Positions 6,456 to 12,756 of a stretch of DNA of 12,756 nucleotides are shown here, in pieces. The stretch is taken from the NCBI GenBank assembly GCA_003477185.1, contig DMTJ01000093.1:1-12756 (forward strand). Reading direction: 5' to 3'. Origin of the DNA: Lentisphaeria bacterium. GTDB taxonomy: Bacteria; Verrucomicrobiota; Lentisphaeria; JABSQK01; UBA12247. The position numbers were made by a program, and so were the translations under genes. The notes under the pieces are model-generated. The model did no database searches, was not told where the DNA came from, and worked only from the letters and a program-made list of their open reading frames with translations. Every line of letters begins with the position of its first letter. Position 1 is the stretch's first letter.

Positions 6456-8075
6456 ATGATTCTGCGTGCCTTGATTATCCTGTTGTCTGCTGCGTTATTC
6501 GCAGATCAGCCTGCCGGACCTGCAGCTGGAGAAACCAGGCATGAGACAGAGCAAGAAACGATCACTAAGTGCCTGGGCGACCTCACTCTGGCCGACAATG
6601 ACAAGCGCTTGCGGGCGATCCTGATTCTCGGCAAGTACAAGACTGCCCCTGCAACGATGGCCGTGCTAAGCGCGCTTGGCGACAAGCACGCGCCGGTTCG
6701 CCAGGCCGCGTTGGTTTCTCTGACTGAGACGCCAGTGATCCCCAGCTTCGCCTACAACGGTTTGCTGCGCAGGCTGATGGATGCGGACGTAAACATTCGC
6801 CGGCTCGCAGCCTCTCACGCGCCCACCATCTACAGTCGCCTACGACGTGTGCGCTTGGGAAAACCGCTAGACGAACTCGACAAGCTGAACGATCAGATCG
6901 TGCTCTCCGCGTTTGCCGATGAGGACGTCGTGGTGCGCCGTAATCTGTACGACAAGTTCTCGATTCTACGGCCGCCGGCGGGAGCGGCGCAGTTGCTCGC
7001 AGGCTTGAAGGATCCAGACCGCGAGATTCGCTCGTTGACGATCCGGAATGCGAACATGTTGTCCGAAGATGCGATGGTCGAGGCAGTTGGCCCGTTGGCA
7101 ACCGACGAGGATGCAAACATTCGCCGGGAAGTGGTGCGGGTCTTGCGCGGAAGGGCGAAGGCCAAGCCGATCATGGAGGCGCTGGCAGAAGACGCAGATG
7201 TTAGTATCCGGGCGGAGGCGACCCTGAATCTGATCATGCTGGGAGATAAGGAACGCACTGCCGAGTTGCTCGAACTGCTCGGAAACCCCGCCTTGGACCA
7301 GGCTATCGGGATACGCTTTGTGCGTAGTACGGTGATCAATGCGAAGGAGCCGATTCTCAGTCAGCTGTTGCAGCATACCCGCGCGCCCTATCGCGAGGCG
7401 GCGGTGAGCACGTGGCTGCAAGCCCGTGGCAAGGGTCTGGCGGTGGAGCGGCTGTGGCCGTTCTTTGAGGATCATTCTTCTCAGATTCGCCAGCGAGCTG
7501 GCATGTACACAAAGGGGGCAGATTGGACCGCCGGGGAACTAGAGAAACTGGCGACCAGCCAATATTCGGATGTACGTGCGATCTGTGTGCGGCTCGCTGC
7601 TCAGAAGCCGCCAGAAGTTGCTAGCGCGATTATCGAGGAGCTGCTCTTCGATGACAGCGATGCGGTGCGAGAGGCCGCGGTCCAACACATACTCTCGCTG
7701 CAATTGGCGGACTGGGCCATGGTCGCTGAGGACGTTTTGGAGACTAACGAGTTTAATCTGCGCGGCTGGGCGATCGGAACCCTGCGAAGCAAGCCGAAGG
7801 GCCGAGAGCTGCTGACTGAGCTGCAAGGCTCTACATCCGATCACGCGTTGGCGGCGGCAATCGGGCAGGCGCTCAAGCTCAGAGCCAGCCGAGCACGCTC
7901 TGCTGTGCAGCCCAATGTGCGCGTGCTGCAAGGCCCAACCACGATCCCTACGACTGGCAGCACCACGATACGAGCCACGGGCACTTCGACGATTCGGATC
8001 ACGAGCCCAGCAGTCGTCCCACCGACTCCCCAAAAAACAACGAAGCCAGCGGGAGAACGCGCGTGGGAAAAGTAA
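6456..8075 (+). CDS. Secreted HEAT-repeat protein with Thr/Ile-rich repeat tail
   Basis: A 539-residue protein from the ATG at 6456, which opens directly into a signal peptide (MILRALIILLSAALFADQ). An in-frame ATG at 6411 would add 15 residues ahead of the hydrophobic core and lies in the terminator loop, so I reject it. Residues about 35-475 are tandem helical HEAT-like repeats, visible as the recurring D/xx-V/I-R-x-x-A/L pattern: KHAPVRQAAL, DADVNIRRLA, DANIRREVVRVL, DADVSIRAEATL, YSDVRAICVRLA, SDAVREAAVQHI. Two of these share the 13-bp DNA AAACATTCGCCGG (6791-6803, 7115-7127). The tail after about 485 is different: TTI-x-x-TG/ST-I-R repeats and a Pro-rich end. HEAT arrays bind proteins; no enzymatic motif is seen. 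The 3' end overlaps the DUF4159 gene by 13 bp, so it is the first gene of that operon. Confidence 0.8.
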   Translation: MILRALIILLSAALFADQPAGPAAGETRHETEQETITKCLGDLTLADNDKRLRAILILGKYKTAPATMAVLSALGDKHAPVRQAALVSLTETPVIPSFAYNGLLRRLMDADVNIRRLAASHAPTIYSRLRRVRLGKPLDELDKLNDQIVLSAFADEDVVVRRNLYDKFSILRPPAGAAQLLAGLKDPDREIRSLTIRNANMLSEDAMVEAVGPLATDEDANIRREVVRVLRGRAKAKPIMEALAEDADVSIRAEATLNLIMLGDKERTAELLELLGNPALDQAIGIRFVRSTVINAKEPILSQLLQHTRAPYREAAVSTWLQARGKGLAVERLWPFFEDHSSQIRQRAGMYTKGADWTAGELEKLATSQYSDVRAICVRLAAQKPPEVASAIIEELLFDDSDAVREAAVQHILSLQLADWAMVAEDVLETNEFNLRGWAIGTLRSKPKGRELLTELQGSTSDHALAAAIGQALKLRASRARSAVQPNVRVLQGPTTIPTTGSTTIRATGTSTIRITSPAVVPPTPQKTTKPAGERAWEK

Positions 8076-9067
8076 GATGGTGCGTGATAGCGCTGCTGTG
8101 CATCGCAGTTGCGGGGTTCGCAGAAGAAGAGGCTGCGGAACGCGAATTAGTGGAGATCCGCAAGGAAGGGCCGCCCGAGGTTTGGCTTGCCCAACTGGTG
8201 CCGGGTGAACAGGGCTTTCGTGCCTACGCGAACGCGTTTCCGACACTGCTCGCTGAGATTAACCGGGTATCGACGATCAAGACCGCGCCCGACCCGATGA
8301 TCCTGCGCAGCTTCGAGGACCCCGAAATGTTCAAATACCCGTTCATCTATGCGAACTTCGCAGACCGCAAGGACTGGACCTTTTCACCGCTGGAGATTCA
8401 GAATCTGAAGCGTTATCTAGAGCGGGGCGGGTTTCTGTATATCGACGCAGGGATCAATGCCGAGTTTCTGCGGGGACAAGGCAATCCCGGCCAGCATCAT
8501 AGCTTTGCCGATTGGAGTGCCTCCCCAGCACTTAAAGACGCCTTTCACGCGCTTTATCCCGAGAAGGAGTTTCGCCCGCTGGAACGGGAGCACGAGCTGT
8601 ACGATGTGATGTACCCGGATCTGCCCGACGCATCTCTGCTTCCTGATACGGTGCGAGAGTTCGTGATTAACGAGAAGTGGCCAGAGGCGACCTATTCTGC
8701 TGTCGGGCTCAAGGTGCATGGCCGAGTTGCTGTTCTGGCAACTCCCATCATCGCTATGGGCTGGGGAAGAAATTCGATGGGAAACTGGTCCACGAACATT
8801 CGATTCCGGGTTCGGGAGGGGACGACCGGATTGGCGGACTATTTGGAGACCGCCGCCTATTCTGGAGCCCGCTATGAATCCACTCGTGAGGACAGTCTCA
8901 AAGACGTGATCTACTGTCAGAAGCAAGCGCTTCCAAGCTGGGTCAATGAGCCAGATGGGACCTGGCGAGTCTTTCGCTATTACGGCAGTCGCGAAATCAG
9001 CGACTACGCCCACGTTTTCTACACACAGCTTGGCGTAAACATCGTGATGTACGCGTTGTTAAACTGA
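8063..9067 (+). CDS. Secreted DUF4159 domain protein
   Basis: A 334-residue protein starting at GTG 8063, preceded by GGGAGA (8051-8056) as ribosome-binding site. Residues 1-20 (MGKVRWCVIALLCIAVAGFA) are a clear signal peptide cut before EEEAAE, which fixes the start. The body matches DUF4159: a YPFIYAN segment near 92-98, then NLKRYLERGGFLYIDAG (about 113-129), then a conserved PEKEFRPLEREHELYDVMY region, and a GVxxHGR-like VGLKVHGRVAVLATPI near the end. DUF4159 proteins commonly sit beside MoxR ATPases and are thought to have a class-I glutamine-amidotransferase-like or related fold without known activity. The 13-bp overlap with the HEAT gene and the 37-bp gap to moxR place it inside one operon. 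An export signal means it acts outside the cytoplasm, unlike the next two products. Confidence 0.82.
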   Translation: MGKVRWCVIALLCIAVAGFAEEEAAERELVEIRKEGPPEVWLAQLVPGEQGFRAYANAFPTLLAEINRVSTIKTAPDPMILRSFEDPEMFKYPFIYANFADRKDWTFSPLEIQNLKRYLERGGFLYIDAGINAEFLRGQGNPGQHHSFADWSASPALKDAFHALYPEKEFRPLEREHELYDVMYPDLPDASLLPDTVREFVINEKWPEATYSAVGLKVHGRVAVLATPIIAMGWGRNSMGNWSTNIRFRVREGTTGLADYLETAAYSGARYESTREDSLKDVIYCQKQALPSWVNEPDGTWRVFRYYGSREISDYAHVFYTQLGVNIVMYALLN

Positions 9068-9104
9068 CGACTCTACGTATCCAATCCCCTCTCGAGAATT
9101 CTGT

Positions 9105-10103
9105 ATGACTGAAAACCTACCCGCCCAGACGATGGAGCGCGTTGCCGCCGCCGGTGGCGCAATGCGCAGCGAGCTTGCCAAAGCGATTATTGGGCAAGAA
9201 GACGTAATTGAACAGATCATCATCGCGTTATTTGCCCGCGGGCACTGCCTGATGACGGGTGTGCCTGGCCTTGGCAAGACACTGCTGGTGAAAAGCATCG
9301 CGGAGATCTTCTCGCTGAGCTTTAAGCGTATTCAGTTTACCCCAGACCTGATGCCAGCGGACATTTCCGGTACCGAGGTGATCGACGAGGATCCGGTTAC
9401 AGGCAAGCGGTCTTTCTCGTTCAATCGCGGCCCGGTTTTCGCGAACATGCTGCTGGCAGACGAGATCAACCGTACGCCGCCCAAGACGCAGGCTGCGCTT
9501 CTGGAGGCAATGGAAGAACGCCAGGTGACTGCAGCTGGAACGACCTACCCGCTTGAGCGGCCGTTTTTCGTACTAGCGACCCAGAATCCCATCGAGCTGG
9601 AGGGGACGTATCCGCTGCCCGAGGCGCAACTTGACCGCTTCCTGCTGAATGTGGTCTTGGACTACCTGCCCCAGGAGCAGGAGGAAGAGATGGTCCGGCG
9701 GACGACAAATCCGTCCGTTCCCGAGTTGGATAAGGTATTCAGCGCCGAGCAAATCATTGAGATTCAGCGTTTTGTGCGCGAAGTGCCCGCGCCGGACAAT
9801 GTCATCTCCTACGCTGTGGCGCTGACCGGAAACACCCGGCTGCAGCCAAATTCTCCTGCGTTTATTCGCGAATACATCAAGTGGGGAGCTGGCAGTCGTG
9901 CCAGCCAAGCACTCGTACTGGGGGGGAAGGTGCGGGCGCTGCTTCAGAATCGGCCGAATGTCGCTTGCGAAGATATTCGTGCACTGGCAAAACCCGTGCT
10001 GCGGCACCGCATCATGACCAACTTTCATGCAAATGCCGAGGGTGTAACCCCGGACGACATTGTCGACCGCTTGCTAAAAGAGATCGCAGAACCGCGTCGG
10101 TGA
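9105..10103 (+). CDS. moxR: MoxR-family AAA+ ATPase
   Basis: A 332-residue cytoplasmic AAA+ ATPase of the MoxR group, chaperone-like ATPases that help assemble or activate protein complexes. Walker A is GVPGLGKT (52-59) and Walker B MLLADE (115-120) followed by INRTPPKTQAALLEAMEE. Sensor 1 is ATQNP (158-162), the arginine finger region is EAQLDRF (R178), and sensor 2 is in GAGSRASQAL (R265). The start at ATG 9105 gives the usual family N-terminus; the ribosome-binding site is weak. Length is standard. MoxR genes usually sit upstream of DUF58 and VWA/BatA genes, but here the next gene is a carbon-nitrogen hydrolase that overlaps by 4 bp (GTGA), and the upstream genes are HEAT and DUF4159 proteins. 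Likely clients are therefore the neighbouring proteins or partners encoded elsewhere. Confidence 0.95.
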   Translation: MTENLPAQTMERVAAAGGAMRSELAKAIIGQEDVIEQIIIALFARGHCLMTGVPGLGKTLLVKSIAEIFSLSFKRIQFTPDLMPADISGTEVIDEDPVTGKRSFSFNRGPVFANMLLADEINRTPPKTQAALLEAMEERQVTAAGTTYPLERPFFVLATQNPIELEGTYPLPEAQLDRFLLNVVLDYLPQEQEEEMVRRTTNPSVPELDKVFSAEQIIEIQRFVREVPAPDNVISYAVALTGNTRLQPNSPAFIREYIKWGAGSRASQALVLGGKVRALLQNRPNVACEDIRALAKPVLRHRIMTNFHANAEGVTPDDIVDRLLKEIAEPRR

Positions 10104-10918
10104 TCCCGACCCAAAGCCTCAGCATTACGCTGGTCCAGCTGGATGCCGGTGAGGACATGGAGCGTAATCTAGAGTCCGCGCGTTGCGGAGTTCGCAAAGC
10201 CGCGGAGGCTGGCAGCAAGCTGGTGATTTTTCCCGAGAATGTACTGTATCGCGGCACGCGTTGCGGAGTTCGCAAAACCGCGCAGACTGCGGCTGAATAT
10301 CGCCAGTTGCTGGCACCGCTAGCCCGTGAGTTCAAAACGGTGTGTGTCTGGGGCGGCATTGCGCTGCGGGATGGCGATCAGGTGTACAACGCTCTGGTGG
10401 CGTTCGATGAACGCGGCGAACTGATTTGTGAATATCGCAAAATTCACTTGTTCCAGCTGCTCGATACGGATAGCCCGGTGGACGAAAGGAAGACGTTTGC
10501 AGCCGGGACCCAGCCAGCGGAGTTCTCAGTGGCGGGTTGGCGTATCGGCGCGGGCATTTGCTATGACCTGCGTTTTCCGGAGTTATACCGCTGCTATGCG
10601 GGCGCTCACCTGATGCTGTGCCCGGCAAGTTTCACCGCGTTTACCGGGAAGGCACACTGGCAGGTGCTGGCCCGGGCCCGGGCTATTGAAAATCAGTGTT
10701 TCTTTGCCGCGGTGAATCAGTGCGGTACCCATGAGGCGCTAGGCGTGGAGACGTACGGCCACTCGCTGGTGGCGGACCCATGGGGGCTGGTGCTGGAGGA
10801 GTTGGATGCAGCGCCCGGAGAGATGCACTGCGTGCTCGAGCCGAGCGCCCTGACGCGGGCGCGAGCTACCGTCCCTGCGTTGAATAGTATACAGCAGGGG
10901 CGGCTCTCACCAGGTTGA
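10100..10918 (+). CDS. Nit-family carbon-nitrogen hydrolase (nitrilase superfamily)
   Basis: A 272-residue cytoplasmic amidase of the nitrilase superfamily, closest in visible motifs to the Nit branch (NitFhit/deaminated-glutathione amidase type). The Glu-Lys-Cys triad is E46 in IFPEN, K114 in YRKIHLF and C154 in GICYDLRFPE; ARARAIENQ (191-199) and YGHSLVADPWG (219-229) are also typical. I chose GTG 10100, which overlaps the moxR stop as GTGA and keeps the first beta-strand SITLVQLD; ATG 10157 would delete it. An odd feature is RCGVRK, encoded twice (28-33 and 54-59) by an identical 20-bp sequence. The normal family sequence at these places is different, though the length is not increased. 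The substrate cannot be read from the sequence. The 3' end overlaps the CYTH gene on the other strand by 12 bp. Confidence 0.9.
   Translation: MIPTQSLSITLVQLDAGEDMERNLESARCGVRKAAEAGSKLVIFPENVLYRGTRCGVRKTAQTAAEYRQLLAPLAREFKTVCVWGGIALRDGDQVYNALVAFDERGELICEYRKIHLFQLLDTDSPVDERKTFAAGTQPAEFSVAGWRIGAGICYDLRFPELYRCYAGAHLMLCPASFTAFTGKAHWQVLARARAIENQCFFAAVNQCGTHEALGVETYGHSLVADPWGLVLEELDAAPGEMHCVLEPSALTRARATVPALNSIQQGRLSPG
10179..10282 (+). repeat. Duplicated hairpin-forming 20-mer inside the Nit gene
   Basis: CGCGTTGCGGAGTTCGCAAA occurs at 10179-10198 and again at 10257-10276, and after one mismatch both continue with CCGCG. The copies are 78 bp apart, exactly 26 codons, so both are read in the same frame (RCGVRK). 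Each contains a small perfect inverted repeat, TTGCG-gagtt-CGCAA (10183-10197 and 10261-10275). A looser match, GTTGCGGGGTTCGCAGA (15 of 17), lies at 8108-8124 in the DUF4159 signal-peptide region and may be chance. Confidence 0.7.
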
Positions 10919-11371
10919 ATACGGGTTGTTGGCTAGGTAGGAATTGCTGTAGCACGGATCGGTGGACACTTCCTTTCCGAGCCAATCCGGTAGGCTGAAT
11001 GGTTCTGCCTCAGACTGCAACTCGAGCTCAGCGATCACCAGCGGGGCATTTTCGCCATCGAAGACGTCGACTTCCCAGGTGTGACCTTGGTGTTCGACCA
11101 AATGCCGGACCTTCTGCACGGTGCGCCTTCCGCAGAGCTGGAGAAGTTCTTCAGCATCGCCGAGCGGTACCGGATATTCATACTCTGCGCGTGAGATTTG
11201 GCAGCGCTTTCCTTTCAGTGTCAGATAGGCGATATCCTCGGCTTTGCGAATGCGCACTGTGATCTGCTGGTCAGCGGCCAGGTACCCTTGATGATAATGG
11301 GTCGAGCGGCTGATCGACTCCTGCCAGTTGGTCCCGGTGACGAGGAACTTTCGCTCAATTTCCACTGCCAT
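10907..11371 (-). CDS. CYTH domain protein (triphosphate tunnel metalloenzyme family)
   Basis: A 154-residue single-domain CYTH protein. The signature EIERKFLV (4-11) is present, with HQGYL (27-31), VRIRK (39-43), LTLKGK (50-55), the acidic strand RAEYEY (61-66), KVRHLV (87-92), EVDVFDGE (100-107) and AELELQSE (114-121). These charged residues line the tunnel that binds metal and polyphosphate in this family, whose bacterial members are tripolyphosphatases, thiamine-triphosphatase-like enzymes or class IV adenylate cyclases. The size and the HQGYL and WLGKEVS motifs fit the short bacterial triphosphatase-type branch. AGGAG (11378-11382, minus strand) lies seven bases before the ATG and overlaps the TAG of the lipoprotein gene, so translation is probably coupled. 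The C-terminus overlaps the Nit gene by 12 bp. Confidence 0.9.
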   Translation of the reverse strand: MAVEIERKFLVTGTNWQESISRSTHYHQGYLAADQQITVRIRKAEDIAYLTLKGKRCQISRAEYEYPVPLGDAEELLQLCGRRTVQKVRHLVEHQGHTWEVDVFDGENAPLVIAELELQSEAEPFSLPDWLGKEVSTDPCYSNSYLANNPYSTW

Positions 11372-11377
11372 GCTGTG

Positions 11378-11382
11378 CTCCT
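11378..11382 (-). promoter_or_regulatory. Ribosome-binding site of the CYTH gene
   Basis: AGGAG on the minus strand, seven bases before the CYTH ATG, shares bases with the TAG stop codon (11381-11383) of the lipoprotein gene. This fixes the CYTH start and indicates a shared transcript with coupled translation. Confidence 0.65.
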
Positions 11383-12373
11383 ACTGCAGGAATTCATTGG
11401 TGAAGAGATTGCCGGGGGCAGGGAGTGTGGGCTCGCTCTCGGCAAAACCCTCTAGCTGATGCACCATTTTGGCCCAGCGGGCTGCGGTCATCACCCCGAT
11501 TACGCCGCTTTCGGCGGCGCCTGTAAGCACAAAGCGCCGGGCACGGACTCCGGCCGCGGTCCACTCGCTCGCATTAAGCTTTGGGTTGCGTTCCGCCAGT
11601 TGCGGGCTGATCGCTTGAGGGGCGCTGAGGTAGCCTAGCCAGCCGCGGAGCGAGGCTTGCACGAGCGCCCGGATGGCGTCGGGCTGTGATTCCAGCAGCG
11701 GGCGCGGAACTGCCAGCAGGCCGCAGTAGGGATTAAAGCCGCTATCGGAGATCAACAGCGTCTGCGTGGTGACGCCACGGGTGCCGAGGCGCGCGAGGTC
11801 ATGGACGTGATCGCCAGCGACGGCGCAGGTGGAATTCTGGCTGAAGGCTTCAAACTCCGGGTCCGGCTTCTCGAGTGCGAGCGGTGGCATTTCGTAGCGC
11901 TTGCTTAAAAAGGCCCACTGTGGGTCCGAGGTGTCGCCGTGGATTGTCGCGCCTTCGAGCTTCTCGAGGCCTGTGGTCAGCGCGCTGTCTTGCCAGACAA
12001 AGACGCAACTGGGGCTGTCCTGAAAGGGGGCGAGGACAGCAACGAGGTCTTCACCTTCGCGGATGCGCTCGAGGAACTGAAGCGCATCGCAGATGAGTAT
12101 GGTCTCTGGTGCCTCTGCGTCTGCTGGGGCCTCATGAGATACCCGAACCGTAAGGCCAGCTTTCTGATAAAGGCCGCGCTCCTCTGCGTAGACGTAGCCT
12201 CCTGCGGTAGCGTCCGGGAGTGCGGGCAGCAACAGGTGGAGAGTCATAGGCGCGTCTTCTGCTGCCTGGCCGGATGCTGCGGTATTTTCAGCTGGCCTGT
12301 TGCAACTCACCGCTGCGAGCAAGACCGCGAGGGGCATGCAGAATGAGGCCAGTAATCGTAGGGAAAGTTGCAT
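11381..12373 (-). CDS. NMT1-like ABC transporter substrate-binding lipoprotein
   Basis: A 330-residue probable lipoprotein. Residues 1-24 are a lipoprotein signal (SLRLLASFCMPLAVLLAAVSC) with a relaxed lipobox AVSC and modification site C24, followed by a Ser/Ala-rich tether. The body looks like the NMT1/THI5 and SsuA/TauA group of periplasmic binding proteins: GGYVYAEERGLYQKAGLTVRV (about 58-78) is the diagnostic early motif, and the later segment NPYCGLLAVPRPLLESQPDA with ALVQASLRGWLGYLS (about 214-255) fits the second lobe. Such proteins bind a small organic ligand for an ABC importer. No permease or ATPase gene lies in the window. An AAGGG upstream of the ATG is a weak ribosome-binding site. 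The gene lies between arsC (33-bp gap) and the CYTH gene (9-bp gap). The ligand is unknown. Confidence 0.75.
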   Translation of the reverse strand: MQLSLRLLASFCMPLAVLLAAVSCNRPAENTAASGQAAEDAPMTLHLLLPALPDATAGGYVYAEERGLYQKAGLTVRVSHEAPADAEAPETILICDALQFLERIREGEDLVAVLAPFQDSPSCVFVWQDSALTTGLEKLEGATIHGDTSDPQWAFLSKRYEMPPLALEKPDPEFEAFSQNSTCAVAGDHVHDLARLGTRGVTTQTLLISDSGFNPYCGLLAVPRPLLESQPDAIRALVQASLRGWLGYLSAPQAISPQLAERNPKLNASEWTAAGVRARRFVLTGAAESGVIGVMTAARWAKMVHQLEGFAESEPTLPAPGNLFTNEFLQ

Positions 12374-12406
12374 CAGATCGGCCCTTGTTTGGTCCTGTTC
12401 TGGCGG

Positions 12407-12756
12407 CTATGTCGTGGTGCCAGTGCCTAGCAGAGGCACCAACTTGTCTGGTGGTCGCGCCACGATCGTCTGGCCGTCTATCACCACGAGCGGCCGTTCC
12501 ATCAATTCGGGATGCTGCGCCAGTAACGAGACCGCTTCTTCGGGAGTCGCGGGCATGTCGGCTGCTGAGAGACCTGTCTTGGCGAGATCTTTGCGACGGA
12601 TCATGCCTGCGAACCCTGTATCCACAGTCTTGACCAGCTCGCTCAGCGTGCCCTGGGAGGGGGGCTGCTCGAGATAGTTTATCTGGACAAAGGATTCGCC
12701 TGCGTCTTGTAGCAGCTTGAGCGCCTCGCGGCTTTTGGAGCAGCGTGGATTGTGGT
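12407..12756 (-). CDS. arsC: ArsC/YfgD-like reductase, N-terminus cut by window edge
   Basis: The frame is open to the right edge and ends at TAG (12407-12409), giving 115 visible residues; only a few N-terminal residues seem to be missing. The first visible residues, HNPRCSKSREALKLLQ, are the active-site loop of the glutaredoxin-type arsenate reductase family with the redox cysteine in CSKS. Later motifs fit as well: NYLEQPP, MIRRKD, LLAQHPELMERPLVVIDG and ARPPDKL, which contain the three arginines used for oxyanion binding in ArsC. The sequence looks more like the YfgD branch (NPRCSKSR) than plasmid-type ArsC. The true role may be arsenate reduction with glutathione/glutaredoxin or an unassigned thiol reaction. 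An internal ATG at 12623-12625 would drop the active site and is not the start. It heads a probable minus-strand operon. Confidence 0.87.
   Translation of the reverse strand, partial: HNPRCSKSREALKLLQDAGESFVQINYLEQPPSQGTLSELVKTVDTGFAGMIRRKDLAKTGLSAADMPATPEEAVSLLAQHPELMERPLVVIDGQTIVARPPDKLVPLLGTGTTT

Noticed and set aside
6966..8246. Antisense frames opposite the HEAT and DUF4159 genes (for example 7539-8246)
   Set aside because: They are compositional shadows; the sense strand has signal peptides, repeats and coupled starts.
9881..10099. Upstream extension of the Nit gene into moxR
   Set aside because: The extra residues are low-quality Arg/Ser/Cys-rich sequence read out of frame with the intact MoxR C-terminus; GTG 10100 gives a normal Nit start.
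1..12756. CRISPR array, tRNA, rRNA, transposase or phage genes
   Set aside because: I found no regularly spaced direct repeats, no cloverleaf-type sequence and no protein with such motifs on either strand.

Overview
The window is chromosomal DNA from a GC-rich, Gram-negative-type bacterium: several products carry Sec signal peptides or a lipobox, and one is a periplasmic HtrA-type protease. The mix of DUF2851, a stand-alone DUF4159 protein, a MoxR ATPase and a secreted HEAT-repeat protein would fit Acidobacteriota of the Solibacter/Bryobacter type. That placement is an inference from gene content, not a demonstrated identity. I see no rRNA, tRNA, CRISPR array, transposase or phage gene.

Layout from left to right. 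Positions 1-125 hold the last 40 codons of a + strand gene that resembles the C-terminal end of an adenylate-forming (acyl-CoA synthetase-like) enzyme. Positions 126-670 are a relatively AT-rich, largely non-coding stretch with one doubtful 54-codon ORF. Two minus-strand genes follow: a phytanoyl-CoA dioxygenase-like Fe(II)/2-oxoglutarate oxygenase (671-1462) and a DUF2851 protein (1659-3020). The gap between them contains a 13-bp perfect inverted repeat. An 82-bp divergent spacer leads to an HtrA/Deg protease on the + strand (3103-4467), followed by a possible terminator.

The + strand then carries two apparent operons. The first (4575-6355) is a translationally coupled pair: a pentapeptide-like beta-helix protein and a DUF2089 zinc-ribbon/HTH regulator. 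Each carries a short SHOCT-like helical module, at the N-terminus of the first and the C-terminus of the second. It ends in a good stem-loop terminator candidate at 6401-6431. The second (6456-10918) is a chain of four genes: a secreted HEAT-repeat protein, a secreted DUF4159 protein, a MoxR AAA+ ATPase and a Nit-family carbon-nitrogen hydrolase. Three of its four junctions are overlaps or short gaps. The DUF58 and BatA-type partners usually seen beside MoxR are absent.

The right end is a minus-strand cluster transcribed toward the second operon: an ArsC/YfgD-like reductase (cut by the window edge), an NMT1-like solute-binding lipoprotein and a CYTH-domain protein. The CYTH gene overlaps the 3' end of the Nit gene by 12 bp, tail to tail.

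The most interesting points are the paired SHOCT-like modules in the beta-helix/DUF2089 operon, the unusual HEAT-DUF4159-MoxR-Nit operon, an in-frame duplicated hairpin-forming 20-mer in the Nit gene, and a PD...ExH residue pattern in the DUF2851 protein.
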